64,000 nt of DNA from Pseudobdellovibrio exovorus JSS (GTDB taxonomy: Bacteria; Bdellovibrionota; Bdellovibrionia; Bdellovibrionales; Bdellovibrionaceae): contig NC_020813.1 in the NCBI RefSeq assembly GCF_000348725.1, positions 2,401,563 through 2,465,562 of the forward strand, written 5' to 3'. The notes below the pieces were generated by a model. That model did not search any database and was not told where the DNA came from. It saw only the letters and a list, made by a program, of their open reading frames with translations. Shown piece by piece: positions 1-9,430 of the stretch. The position numbers and the translations under genes were made by a program. Every line of letters begins with the position of its first letter. Positions within the stretch are counted from its first letter, which is position 1.

Positions 1-1964
1 ATTTTAATTACATGGTGATCCAAAAAGCCCATTTCTGTACTTCCTGAATTGAGCCAATGGTTTTCCTCGATATAGTGAACTATATCTTCTAAGTAGCCTT
101 GATATTCAGATGGTAAAACTTTAACTGTTTGATACTCAGGATGTCTTAAATACGCAAAATCAATATCTAACGGAAAAATTCGACGAGCATGACGTTGTCT
201 GAGGTTAACTTCCATAACTTTTTTAAGAAGATCTTTAAATGAAGTTATGCTCAAAGCGTTGAACGTACACATAATATAAACTTTCATCTGCGGCACACTT
301 TGAAGAAGCTTTTCTAAATTCTGCCAAAAGTATTCATTCTTTAATCCGTGACGTATATATTCAGCACGTGGACCAAAAGCATCAATACTCGTAAAGACTT
401 CGACTGTTTTTACTGATTTTTTTTCATATACCTCACGACATAAATCAATAAACTTGTCGACTAGTACAGGAGGAGCACCCAAATTTGTATTAATAGAAAG
501 ACTCATGTTTGGGATAGGCTCTTCTACTAAGCTTTCTAAAACCTTGAATGTACTTGGCGAAAGTAATGGCTCGCCACCCGTAATGCGCAAAGTATGAATA
601 TCGTCTTTTAAGTGTGGCCACCATTTCCAAAAAGTTTGAACATACTTATTATCTTCTTCTTTTATAATTTCCTTAGTGCTGGCCCCTGACATTGTTTGAT
701 AGTTTCCAAACTTATTCAGTTCTTCAGCCCATGTCGAAGAATAATCAGCAGAACAATAGCTGCACTTGAACTGGCACTTATTACTAAAACTGATCTCAAT
801 ATATCGAGGGTTAATTTTTTCTGAATATGGATTCTTAACGATAGTTTCAAACTGATTTAATGAATATGGTGCCGCCGACTTAATAATTCTATCGCTAACT
901 TCATTACTTTTTAAGTCCTCAATATTCCAACAATAATCGCACTCAGAAGGACGCTTGCCCTGTATCATCATTTTGCGTTGCTTGATTTTATAATCTGTAT
1001 TGTGCAAAGAAGAGAAGTTCTCATCTAATTTTTGTGTCGGTATCTTATGCACTGGAGGATGGTGACAAGAATGGGTAGTTCCACTTTCTAGATGAAGAGT
1101 TGTTGTCGTCCATTTAGCCAAGCAAAAGGTCGGACTAACTTTGTTCAACTGATTTTTTGTCGCCACCAAAGTTTTTTCAGTTATCTGAGGGTCAAATTGA
1201 GCACAGTAATCCCAAAAATCTTTCAAGAATGGAAAACTATATAAAAAGCTTTTCCCGTCTTCTTGTTCTTTTTTTAAAAGTGCCAGACAAGTATTAATAT
1301 TGAGTTTACGTTTTTCTGGCAAGCTGATGCCATTTAAAGACTGGTGATGAATGGCCTCCACATGATCAACATCTGAACTCTGGTAGCCAGTTAAGTGAGC
1401 GCGCTCTGAAGAAAGCCTTTGTGACAAAAAATCTTTTAAAATTTGCAGTTGTCCCAGAACCTCTTCCGTTCCTTCTTTTAGAAGCATCCACGGAGCCTGC
1501 GTTTTCTCAACAAAGTTAATGCAAATAGGTAACACCCTATTATGGTCACTAAAGCCCGAGCGTTTAAAACGCCCATTCAAATCTAAAATTTTTTCTAAGT
1601 TAAATGAAAAATTATAAATCGAAATTAAATCCAGTTCGTAATCCAAATTCCATGTTAATTGCTCATGTCCTTCTAGAAAGACAGAAAGGACCTGCCAAAA
1701 CCTTTCTTCATTCCCACCAATAGCAAAAAAATCTAAATACGCCTGTGAAGGAGGGATCTTGGTTTTAATTTGTATTTGAGGCTTATTTCTTAAAAGCTTG
1801 ACCAGTTGCGAGGCTGATTTTAAATCCGAGTTTAAGAGCACCCCTAATGGCAAGTTTATAAGATACTCTTGCGAATCCCGAGATTCGAAGTCGCTCGCTA
1901 GCTTTTTCTCTATTTCAGAAAAAGATAATAAATTTTCTTGGATATCTATTATCGCCTGTTTCAA
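1..1964 (-). CDS. Radical SAM protein, twitch-domain type (3' end cut by window)
   Basis: A single open frame runs from a TTG at 1964 to the window edge, about 654 codons, with the C-terminus missing. Residues about 397-404 form CxxxCxxC (C-QFK-C-SY-C), the [4Fe-4S] ligand set of radical SAM enzymes. Further cysteine clusters lie upstream, in SCHHPP and in SECDYCW, as in proteins annotated 'twitch domain-containing radical SAM'. ITGGEP follows, the usual glycine-rich SAM-binding stretch. An in-frame TAA lies 11 codons upstream and no ATG or GTG lies between, so TTG behind AGAGAAAG is the best start. Substrate unknown. The family call is firm; the function is not. Confidence 0.85.
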   Translation of the reverse strand, partial: MKQAIIDIQENLLSFSEIEKKLASDFESRDSQEYLINLPLGVLLNSDLKSASQLVKLLRNKPQIQIKTKIPPSQAYLDFFAIGGNEERFWQVLSVFLEGHEQLTWNLDYELDLISIYNFSFNLEKILDLNGRFKRSGFSDHNRVLPICINFVEKTQAPWMLLKEGTEEVLGQLQILKDFLSQRLSSERAHLTGYQSSDVDHVEAIHHQSLNGISLPEKRKLNINTCLALLKKEQEDGKSFLYSFPFLKDFWDYCAQFDPQITEKTLVATKNQLNKVSPTFCLAKWTTTTLHLESGTTHSCHHPPVHKIPTQKLDENFSSLHNTDYKIKQRKMMIQGKRPSECDYCWNIEDLKSNEVSDRIIKSAAPYSLNQFETIVKNPYSEKINPRYIEISFSNKCQFKCSYCSADYSSTWAEELNKFGNYQTMSGASTKEIIKEEDNKYVQTFWKWWPHLKDDIHTLRITGGEPLLSPSTFKVLESLVEEPIPNMSLSINTNLGAPPVLVDKFIDLCREVYEKKSVKTVEVFTSIDAFGPRAEYIRHGLKNEYFWQNLEKLLQSVPQMKVYIMCTFNALSITSFKDLLKKVMEVNLRQRHARRIFPLDIDFAYLRHPEYQTVKVLPSEYQGYLEDIVHYIEENHWLNSGSTEMGFLDHHVIK

Positions 1965-2089
1965 ATTCTTTCTCTGTATGAATGTAATGAACTCTTAGAT
2001 TCTCATCTTAACACAGTTAACTTTTGAATCTATTTTTTTGTCACCACCATCTCATTGCGCTACGCACAAACTTATCCTATGATTTACTC

Positions 2090-2866
2090 ATGAAAATTGC
2101 TCTGGCTATCCCTTGTTACAACTGTGAACCTCAAATCTTACGAGTTATCTCAGAGCTGCAAGAGGTTATCAAAACAGAGGCTCAAATTGAAACTGTGTTC
2201 CTCATCGACAACATCAGTCAGGATAACACTCCGCAAGTGGCTTTGGACTTCATCAAAAAAAATGAACTCTTGGGCTTTAAAGTATTTCAAAACTCCACGA
2301 ACATCGGCCTTGGGGGGACTCATAAAGTGGCGTTCACTCTTGCTAAAAGCGCAGGAGCAACCCATCTTCTGATCTTACACGGAGACCACCAAGCCACGGC
2401 CTATGATATTCCTCAACTGATTGCTCTATCTAAAAAACATAATGGCATCACGGTCTTGGGGTCACGCTTTTCAGATACATCTTTGCTTTCGGGCTACAGC
2501 CTGACACGAACATACGGAAACATCGCTTTAAATATGCTCTATAGTCTTTTTACTTTCAGAAAAATTTCAGATTTAGGTTCGGGACTTAATCTGTTTCGCC
2601 TAAGTGATTTTGATAGTCATTTAGCAGATGGATCCTATCAGAATTTTGACAATGGCTTTACGTTCAATATGGACCTACTGCTTCATCTTGTACGCACCAA
2701 CACTTCATTTTTGTATTCACCTATTCGTTGGTCCACGACAGATCAAATCTCTAATGCCAAAGCACTGCAAGTGGGATTTAAAACTTTAGTAAAACTTTTC
2801 AAATGGCGTGTGGGTTATAACAATAGGAATAATTCTCACAAAGAAACTCGCGAGCTAACGACTTAA
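2090..2866 (+). CDS. Glycosyltransferase family 2 protein
   Basis: A 258-residue GT-A type glycosyltransferase that would transfer a sugar from a nucleotide or lipid donor. The N-terminus MKIALAIPCYNCE is the typical GT2 opening beta-strand. LIDNISQDNT is the usual second motif, and HGDHQ stands at the DxD-like metal/nucleotide position. GSRF and the GSGLNLFR segment resemble dolichyl-phosphate-mannose synthase-like members. No membrane segment is seen. The frame is open further upstream from 2024, but those 22 residues do not resemble the family, so ATG 2090 is preferred. It is a lone gene, so the acceptor cannot be guessed. Confidence 0.8.
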   Translation: MKIALAIPCYNCEPQILRVISELQEVIKTEAQIETVFLIDNISQDNTPQVALDFIKKNELLGFKVFQNSTNIGLGGTHKVAFTLAKSAGATHLLILHGDHQATAYDIPQLIALSKKHNGITVLGSRFSDTSLLSGYSLTRTYGNIALNMLYSLFTFRKISDLGSGLNLFRLSDFDSHLADGSYQNFDNGFTFNMDLLLHLVRTNTSFLYSPIRWSTTDQISNAKALQVGFKTLVKLFKWRVGYNNRNNSHKETRELTT

Positions 2867-2870
2867 TTTA

Positions 2871-3539
2871 TTATGGCTTTGCTTGTTCTGGCTTAATTTG
2901 GTCTTCACTTACTTGCGAAGATGATTCTGGAAACTTTTCTTGTACTGTATAGCGCAGACCTAACATCACGGCATAGTGATCGGCTTTTTCACCAGGCTTC
3001 GGTGTGACCGAGTAAGAATAGCGTGTATCTAAAACTGCTCCCCAAAGTCCTTGGTTCCACAGTTCAAATTGCACCGCCAAGTCTACCCCATACTCAACCG
3101 TATCATGGGCCGAAGTTTTGACTTCAGACCCCACAGGAGCATTAGTGTAAAGCACAACAGGGTCTCCGGATGAATAGGCGGAAAAGAAACTCAACGAAGC
3201 AGATAAGTACTCTTTAAACCACCAACGATATCCCATCGTCACATGGTACAGACCATTTTTTTCAACAGTCTCAATGCCATTTTGTTCTGAGTAATAGTAT
3301 TTATTCAGATAGTGAATGCCCACTTCTAAGCTTCCACGTTCATTCACATCACCTAGAACCACTAACCCCCATCCCGTTAGGATTGGAGAAGTCGTTCCAG
3401 ACGCTGTGGTTTCAAAATTGCTCTTGTGAAAATAGGGCCCCAAATACGTAGAAATATTCCCCTCTGACGGAGTGTAGGCCCAAAGGGAATTTGAATAGCC
3501 TAATAAAAAAAAACAAATTAACATTTTGATGTTGAGCAT
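2871..3539 (-). CDS. Putative outer-membrane or periplasmic beta-barrel-like protein
   Basis: From ATG 3539 the product is 222 residues. It opens with a signal peptide (MLNIKMLICFFLLGYSNSLWA), followed by alternating aromatic/polar strands (for example GLYHVTMGYRWWF and YAVMLGLRYTV) typical of small outer-membrane barrels. The C-terminal tail is polar. No enzyme motif is visible. It ends four bases from the glycosyltransferase and is transcribed towards it. The upstream neighbour, also an exported barrel-like protein, is divergent. Function unknown. Confidence 0.6.
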   Translation of the reverse strand: MLNIKMLICFFLLGYSNSLWAYTPSEGNISTYLGPYFHKSNFETTASGTTSPILTGWGLVVLGDVNERGSLEVGIHYLNKYYYSEQNGIETVEKNGLYHVTMGYRWWFKEYLSASLSFFSAYSSGDPVVLYTNAPVGSEVKTSAHDTVEYGVDLAVQFELWNQGLWGAVLDTRYSYSVTPKPGEKADHYAVMLGLRYTVQEKFPESSSQVSEDQIKPEQAKP

Positions 3540-3614
3540 TTTAATATGGGCCACAAGGGAAGCATACGGGTGAGACTTTATAAAATTCAATCAAAATTTT
3601 ATGGCCTTACTTGC

Positions 3615-4580
3615 TTGCGTCAGTTTTTCGCCATTCTGTTTCTAGCTATGAGTTTATTAACTTCACAGAGCTTTGCCCAAAATGAAACTGGGCCCTTAGA
3701 ACAGACTGAAGAGGAACCTGAAGAAACTGCGGCACAGGCCTTTGAACGACTTTTCATAGATAGCAATGTTGTGATTTCAAACTGGTTTGACAGCGTCGCC
3801 GAGGGAATTGACCTTTTCTTCGTTAATAAAAAAATCACAGATGAGCCGAGCAAGATCAACGCTCGCTTGATCAATGGCAGTTACATTAAAGAGGGTGAAG
3901 GCTACATCAATAGAACGGCTTTAAGTGTCAGTCCTCGCTTTCATAATCTGGAAAAATACTGGAATCTGAAGTTTTCGACTTACGATGAATTAGAAGATGG
4001 ACGTGGTGTGCGTCGTGGTTTCCTTCGTCAAACCCCGCGCGAACAAAACTATGGTGCGACTGTTGGACTTTTCCGTCGCTTAGGAGCTGTTCGTGTGGCC
4101 TTTCAACCGCGTATTGAGCTACAAGACCCATTACAAGTTTCACATTCTTTGGGTTTTGAAAGCGTCTGGGACTTTCAAACATTTAAAGCAAATCCCAAGC
4201 TCGAGTTCTATGCTAGCGCCTCGAAAGGCCCTGGCACATTTCACTCGATGAACTTCAATTTTTATTTAAGTGATATCTATTCCCTAACATGGATTAACGA
4301 AGGTGATTACGAAGCCAACGCCCACAAATATTCGGTCACGACAGGTTTAACCTTAGGGCAACAACTGAGCGAAACCACGTCTATGAGCTACAGCTTATTA
4401 ACCTATGCTGATAATCGTGATAATTATCACCTGAACGGATACAACTTATCCCTTTCATGGTATCAGCTCATTTATAATAAAATTTTAGATTACCAGATAA
4501 TTCCCCACTTGGATTTCAGACAGGATGACGAATTCCGAGGACGTGCTGGTTTAACTTTTCAATTCACAGTCTATTTTTAA
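3615..4580 (+). CDS. Exported protein with beta-barrel-like C-terminus
   Basis: A 321-residue exported protein. A TTG at 3615 gives a clean signal peptide (LRQFFAILFLAMSLLTSQSFAQ). The frame is also open from ATG 3546, but that start would lie 6 bases from the divergent gene's ATG and add an atypical basic segment. An acidic Glu-rich stretch follows the signal peptide. The remainder alternates strand-like segments and ends in FQFTVYF, an aromatic C-terminus typical of outer-membrane barrels. No known family recognised; the start is uncertain. Confidence 0.6.
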   Translation: MRQFFAILFLAMSLLTSQSFAQNETGPLEQTEEEPEETAAQAFERLFIDSNVVISNWFDSVAEGIDLFFVNKKITDEPSKINARLINGSYIKEGEGYINRTALSVSPRFHNLEKYWNLKFSTYDELEDGRGVRRGFLRQTPREQNYGATVGLFRRLGAVRVAFQPRIELQDPLQVSHSLGFESVWDFQTFKANPKLEFYASASKGPGTFHSMNFNFYLSDIYSLTWINEGDYEANAHKYSVTTGLTLGQQLSETTSMSYSLLTYADNRDNYHLNGYNLSLSWYQLIYNKILDYQIIPHLDFRQDDEFRGRAGLTFQFTVYF

Positions 4581-4649
4581 GTCTTCGCCCTATTCACCCT
4601 AATAATTTTCGTCTGAGCACCACTGAGAAAAATGGCTCAGACGAATGGC

Positions 4650-5258
4650 TCACTTGAGCCATGTGATACGGCCTTCAGTTTGTCTCGGAGCTTTAGGGGG
4701 CTCGTGATCAGGGTAGCCCAAGACGACTCCACACAAAAGTTCTAGCTCGCCTTTTTTGTATTCTTCAAGCTGATCTACACCTAAGAACTTATCCACTTCA
4801 TCTTTAATCTCGAGCGGAGCTCCCATCGTGCAGCAACCCAAGCCTTCAATCTGGCACGCCAAATTCAAGTTTTCCACGGCCATATAAACACTGCCAATGC
4901 TCGTGTGATAGCGTTCGTCTGTTGAGTTATGGGAATAAGCAAAAATCAAAACAGGCGCATCGCCTAATGTGAAAAAAAATCTTTCTGTGAAATCATACAA
5001 AGATGGCTTTAATCTTTTTTGCAAAACATCTTTAATACCCAGCCATGACTTTTGCGAATATTGCAAATATTCGTCTCGTTTAGTCCCTTGAACAACAAAG
5101 AACCTCCAATTTTGACGATTCTTTCCAGAAGGTGCTTGCATAGCCGCTGCTAAAATTCTTTCCAGAACTTCATGGGGCACCTCTTGTTTTTTAAATTTAC
5201 GAATGGACTTACGAGAAGCTATTAAATTGTAAAAATCATCTCTGTTTATTTGACCCAT
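4650..5258 (-). CDS. Nitroreductase family protein
   Basis: A 202-residue FMN-dependent oxidoreductase of the nitroreductase fold. SRKSIRKFKKQEV and the following APSGKNRQNW are the FMN-binding signatures. Near the C-terminus, GCCTMGAP and the GVVLGYPD segment match the family. The start is taken at ATG 5258 (MGQINRDDF). The longer frame upstream encodes an unrelated hydrophobic stretch that overlaps the divergent gene. Substrate unknown: it could reduce quinones, flavins or nitro compounds. Confidence 0.8.
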   Translation of the reverse strand: MGQINRDDFYNLIASRKSIRKFKKQEVPHEVLERILAAAMQAPSGKNRQNWRFFVVQGTKRDEYLQYSQKSWLGIKDVLQKRLKPSLYDFTERFFFTLGDAPVLIFAYSHNSTDERYHTSIGSVYMAVENLNLACQIEGLGCCTMGAPLEIKDEVDKFLGVDQLEEYKKGELELLCGVVLGYPDHEPPKAPRQTEGRITWLK

Positions 5259-5286
5259 GCCCCCTATTATAACAATATAGAGAAGC

Positions 5287-5775
5287 ATGAATACAGCAGA
5301 TAATACCTCTTCATCTAAAAAAAATATCATCATTGGTATTTTACTTTTAGTCGCTTTGACTGCTGCCATTCTGTCATCTTTACCTACAGTACAAACTCGT
5401 CTGCAGTCATTATTTGCAACTGACGAACGTCAACTGTTAGCCAAAATCGAAGCTTTTTATGGGCCTGAACAAACTCAATTTTTGATTTTGAAAGTAAAGA
5501 ATTCCCACGGAATTTCTGTTGAAATCTACCAAGAGCAATCCGAAGCAGGACAGCAGATTTTTCGTCAAAAATTCGATCTTTTACATGACTCTGATGTGCA
5601 TATCACCATTGATAAAAATGCGACCAATCTGGCTTTGTCAGATGTAGACCAAGATGGACACATGGATATCTTGGCGCCCTCTGTTGATCGTAACGGGAAC
5701 CTAAGACTGAATACCTTCCGTTACAACAGTGATCTTCATATCTTCGAACCGATGACGGAAGATCACTCTTACTAA
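5287..5775 (+). CDS. Membrane-anchored protein with an FG-GAP-like Asp motif
   Basis: A 162-residue protein with one N-terminal transmembrane anchor (NIIIGILLLVALTAAILSS) and an extracytoplasmic domain. Near residues 118-127 it has DVDQDGHMDI, a DxDxDG calcium-binding loop as found in FG-GAP/VCBS repeats, here as a single copy. Divergent from the nitroreductase with 28 bases between starts. Function unknown. Confidence 0.6.
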   Translation: MNTADNTSSSKKNIIIGILLLVALTAAILSSLPTVQTRLQSLFATDERQLLAKIEAFYGPEQTQFLILKVKNSHGISVEIYQEQSEAGQQIFRQKFDLLHDSDVHITIDKNATNLALSDVDQDGHMDILAPSVDRNGNLRLNTFRYNSDLHIFEPMTEDHSY

Positions 5776-5794
5776 CTTCTGTTACCACTCACGA

Positions 5795-6892
5795 CTACTT
5801 ATTGATTTTATTATTCAATTGGTGCGGCTGCTGATTTAAATCCCGCCATGAGCGGTTTTCCCGAGCTTTTGGATTCAATTGAAAATCACGTACGGCTTGA
5901 TTGTGCTGCTGCAAGGTCTCAGAAAACACATGAGTTCCATCATTCTTACTAACAAAGAAAATATAATTCGTCTTCGCTGGTCTTAATGTTGCTAAAAGCG
6001 CATCTTTTCCCGGATTTGCAATAGGAGTTGGAGGCAAGCCCGCATTGGTGTAACTGTTATACGGCGTTGGAGTTAACAAATCATTACGTGTGATATTGTT
6101 TGGCATCTTTCCTTGCTTCATGGCCATGCCATACAGAACGGTAGGGTCTGTTTGTAATCGCATTTTTTTGTGAATGCGATTGTGAAACACCGAAGAGACA
6201 AGTGGTCGTTCAAAAGCGGCACCTGTTTCTTTTTCTACGATACTGGCGAAAGTCACAATTTGGTTTCGTGTCCACCCTGAGTTTTTAGCCACAGGTTCAA
6301 TTTCTAACTGCCAAACCTGTAGAAATCGACGCACCATCTGAGTTAACAAAGCACGTGTACTTTCAAACTTAGTGATCTGATAGGTCTCTGGATAAAGATA
6401 GCCTTCCAAACTAGGAAGCTCTTCGCCAAGTAAAGATCTAATGAACTCTTTATCATAGACCAATTTAAAAAATTCTTCGCGAGTCCCAATTTCATTTTTT
6501 TCAAAAATCTGAACAAGATCAAAAACATTTAAACCTTCGGCGAAGGTGATCTTACGAGCCACACTGCGACCAGAAATCAGAACCGAAATAATTTGATCAG
6601 GAGTCATAGACTGAGTTAAAGCGTACTCACCCACCTTAAGCTGTCCCCCCAAACCTTTGAATTTTACATAGTACTGAAAAAGGCGTGCACTCCGAATAAG
6701 CTGTTGCTCTTCCAACGCTGCCGAAATGCGCGGAAGTGTATCACCCGGCTCAATATCAAATAAAACTTCAGCAGTTCCCTTACCCGCTGGAGTCATCACG
6801 GTTTGATAAGCAAAAAAGCCAACGGCCGCTACAAGAGCGACCGCGATGCATACACTGCTGATAAAACTCAATTTTAGAACCTTGTTAGTCAA
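5795..6892 (-). CDS. mltG: Endolytic murein transglycosylase MltG
   Basis: A 365-residue YceG/MltG family protein that cuts nascent glycan strands at the inner membrane. An N-terminal membrane anchor (about residues 9-29) is followed by a LysM-like region with GDTLPRISAAL. The catalytic domain contains ASIVEKETG, whose Glu is the expected catalytic residue, then SSVFHNRI and LQTDPTVLYG, all hallmark MltG segments. Its start overlaps the 3' end of the aldehyde dehydrogenase gene by 8 bases, so it is co-transcribed as the last gene of the amino-acid catabolic operon. That pairing is unusual. Confidence 0.92.
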   Translation of the reverse strand: MTNKVLKLSFISSVCIAVALVAAVGFFAYQTVMTPAGKGTAEVLFDIEPGDTLPRISAALEEQQLIRSARLFQYYVKFKGLGGQLKVGEYALTQSMTPDQIISVLISGRSVARKITFAEGLNVFDLVQIFEKNEIGTREEFFKLVYDKEFIRSLLGEELPSLEGYLYPETYQITKFESTRALLTQMVRRFLQVWQLEIEPVAKNSGWTRNQIVTFASIVEKETGAAFERPLVSSVFHNRIHKKMRLQTDPTVLYGMAMKQGKMPNNITRNDLLTPTPYNSYTNAGLPPTPIANPGKDALLATLRPAKTNYIFFVSKNDGTHVFSETLQQHNQAVRDFQLNPKARENRSWRDLNQQPHQLNNKINK

Positions 6893-8390
6893 GGCTAACC
6901 CCAGGTAAAAGCTTTGTCTTATCCAATGAAGTCGGATCTTCTAAGCTGGCCACAGGAACTGTGCAATACTGAATTGCAAAGTGAGCCGAAGGGCGATCAT
7001 TACCTGATTTACCCATTCCACCAAATGGCAGTCTTGAGCTGGCTCCATTCGTTGTGCGGTTCCAATTAAGTAAACCCACGCGCGCTTGTAATAATGCCGA
7101 TTCATAAAGTTCTTTATTTTTACTGAACAGAGCCATGACTAGGCCATATCCTGTTGAGTTGACAATTTCCATTGTCTTATCAAAATCGCTTGAACGATAA
7201 ATAGCGACATTCGGGCCAAAAATTTCTGTTTTTTGATAGACAGATTTTGGATCGAAGTTTTTAACTAAATGAATACTCGGAGTCACATAGTGACCTTTGT
7301 GTTCTAACTCAAGAGCCTTACCACGCATTAAGCTTTCACAATTTTCGCGATTCGCCATCTCTTGAAAACGAATATACTTTTCGACAGCGGCTCCGTTAAT
7401 CAATGGTCCCATAAATGGGTTCTTTGACCAGTGACCAATCGTCAATTTCTTAGAAGCCTGATAAAAACGCTCAGTAAACTCATCCGCAATTTTATCATGT
7501 AAGATAACTCGCGATGTACCTGAACATCTTTGACCTGTCGACATGTAGGCACCAACAAGCGTTTCATAAACAGCTTTATCTAAATCCGCATCTTCCCAAA
7601 CCACTGTCGCATTTTTTCCGCCCATTTCCAGCGCGGTGATTTTCCAGTAGTGATTCAAAGTTTCCTGTTTGATTTTTAATCCCACCTCATACGAACCCGT
7701 AAACAATACGCCATCCACAAGTTCATGGGCCACAAGGCGACGTCCTGTTTCGCCTTCACCATGGATTAAATTAAATACGCCTGCTGGGAACTCTGCTTTT
7801 TCAATCATCTGTGCATACAATTGTCCTACAGCCGGAGTCTGTTCAGATGGTTTAAAAACAACTGTATTTCCCGCAAGTAATGCGGGAACGATATGGCCAT
7901 TAGGCAAATGCGCCGGAAAGTTAAAAGGTCCAATAACAGCCATCACCCCACGTGAGCGATAGCGAATCACCCCATCCACTTGTGGTAAAGCATTGGTGAT
8001 ACGCTCTTCAGCGATCAGCTTCACAGACTCTTTCACCGTGATATCAATTTTAGCAGACAGCGCTTTAGCTTCGCTTGTCGCATCCCAAAGTGACTTACCT
8101 GTATCACGTGCGATCAATTCAGCCATTTCAGCTTCGCGCGCGATAAAGACATCTTTCAGTTTTAAAAGATAATTCTTTCTTTCGTCTAAAGACAATTTCG
8201 CCCATGGCATGTAAGCCTCTTTTGCCGCTTTACACGCTCTATCCACATGATCTAACTGATAATCTATCGTTAAAACATGATCTTTTAAGTCCGCGGGACT
8301 AATATCTTTGAACTGTCCGTCTGATTTTTCATTTTTAATAAACTTGCCTGCAATGAAATCTCCGGCAAATGTTATATTTTTTAAACTCAT
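6885..8390 (-). CDS. astD: N-succinylglutamate 5-semialdehyde dehydrogenase-like (AstD)
   Basis: A 501-residue NAD(P)-dependent aldehyde dehydrogenase. The catalytic Glu lies in LEMGGKN and the nucleophilic Cys in GQRCSGTSRV. VIGPFNFPAHLPNGHIVPALLAG is close to the AstD signature. In the arginine succinyltransferase pathway it oxidises succinylglutamate semialdehyde to succinylglutamate. It overlaps astA by four bases and mltG by eight. Placement beside astA and a class III aminotransferase supports AstD over a generic ALDH. Confidence 0.85.
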   Translation of the reverse strand: MSLKNITFAGDFIAGKFIKNEKSDGQFKDISPADLKDHVLTIDYQLDHVDRACKAAKEAYMPWAKLSLDERKNYLLKLKDVFIAREAEMAELIARDTGKSLWDATSEAKALSAKIDITVKESVKLIAEERITNALPQVDGVIRYRSRGVMAVIGPFNFPAHLPNGHIVPALLAGNTVVFKPSEQTPAVGQLYAQMIEKAEFPAGVFNLIHGEGETGRRLVAHELVDGVLFTGSYEVGLKIKQETLNHYWKITALEMGGKNATVVWEDADLDKAVYETLVGAYMSTGQRCSGTSRVILHDKIADEFTERFYQASKKLTIGHWSKNPFMGPLINGAAVEKYIRFQEMANRENCESLMRGKALELEHKGHYVTPSIHLVKNFDPKSVYQKTEIFGPNVAIYRSSDFDKTMEIVNSTGYGLVMALFSKNKELYESALLQARVGLLNWNRTTNGASSRLPFGGMGKSGNDRPSAHFAIQYCTVPVASLEDPTSLDKTKLLPGVSLD

Positions 8391-9430
8391 GATGACCTTC
8401 TTCCACCTTCGCCAGTAGTTCCCAGTGGGCTGACAAAAACTTGTTGATCTGATTCCACTTGTAACAGCTCACGTGCACGTGCTGGCAAAGCCACAATGCC
8501 ATCACGAATCTCGTAACTGCTCATCACACAGCGGAAACTGTCAGAACCGACACCAATTAAACCTTGGCTCTTAAATGTCGCCTCTTTCAATTCCCCTACT
8601 GTGACTTTCTTTCCTGTTTTAATAGGTAAGATTTCAGACGTTTTAGCTCCGTAATGAGGGCCTCCATCAAAAGGGTCCACTTCATCCAGATATTCAAAAC
8701 CGATACTCTCAAGTAAATGTTGAGCTGGCTTGGTCGCCTCACCAACACGTCCCAATACCAAACGCGCTTTAGAATCCAGTAGGCTCAGATAAATATCTTC
8801 CTCTGGGAAAAGAGCTTCGATAAATTCTTTATTTGTTTGCGAAAGCATATCCGCTTCTTGATAAGGTAATCCTGTGAAGCGACGACCTAAGGCTTCCCAA
8901 AACTCACTGCGCCCTTCTTCTGTCAGTGGCGGAGTCAGTTCACACAGCACTCGCTCTTCAAAACGCTCAGGGTTTAATCCCATGTAGACAAAACGACTTA
9001 ATGAAATTTGTTTTCCTAAACGCTCAGGGCGACGACGATAGGTCTTATCTACCAAGAGTCCACCAATTTCTGTCGGCCCATCAGAATCCGTTTGAAAACG
9101 TAAGACCTGATGAATAAATCCCAAGCCTAAATCCTGAGAAAAATGGTCGCGCTTGAGGATTTTAAAGTAGCAATGCGGAACTTCTTCATTACCGTGTTTC
9201 GCGATAATCAAGGAGCTTCCCACCACTAAGTTCTCTTCTGTATCTTCCACAACAAAAACATATTCCGACTTATCTTTTGGCAATTCGCCAGCAAATGAAG
9301 CCTCACTGCGGGCAATTTTTTCAGCTAAAATCTTGCGGTTGCCCGGCAGGTTCAGCAAATTAAATTGCTTCGCCAAATCGGTCAGTTGCTGAAGATCATC
9401 ACTTCTTACAGACCTGATTAAAAAACTCAT
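8387..9430 (-). CDS. astA: Arginine/ornithine N-succinyltransferase (AstA family)
   Basis: A 347-residue AstA/AruFG-type acyltransferase that transfers succinyl from succinyl-CoA to the alpha-amino group of arginine or ornithine. The N-terminus MSFLIRSVRSDDLQQLTDLA, the GGLLVDKTYR segment, and GSDSFRC with the following SSYEIRDG agree with the family. ATG 9430 overlaps the upstream stop as ATGA and has AAAGG ahead; a TTG two codons earlier is possible. No AstB lies in the operon, so ornithine may be the real substrate (inference). Confidence 0.88.
   Translation of the reverse strand: MSFLIRSVRSDDLQQLTDLAKQFNLLNLPGNRKILAEKIARSEASFAGELPKDKSEYVFVVEDTEENLVVGSSLIIAKHGNEEVPHCYFKILKRDHFSQDLGLGFIHQVLRFQTDSDGPTEIGGLLVDKTYRRRPERLGKQISLSRFVYMGLNPERFEERVLCELTPPLTEEGRSEFWEALGRRFTGLPYQEADMLSQTNKEFIEALFPEEDIYLSLLDSKARLVLGRVGEATKPAQHLLESIGFEYLDEVDPFDGGPHYGAKTSEILPIKTGKKVTVGELKEATFKSQGLIGVGSDSFRCVMSSYEIRDGIVALPARARELLQVESDQQVFVSPLGTTGEGGRRSS

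Noticed and set aside
1798-1998. 66-codon plus-strand frame
   Set aside because: Lies antisense inside the continuous radical SAM coding frame; shadow ORF.
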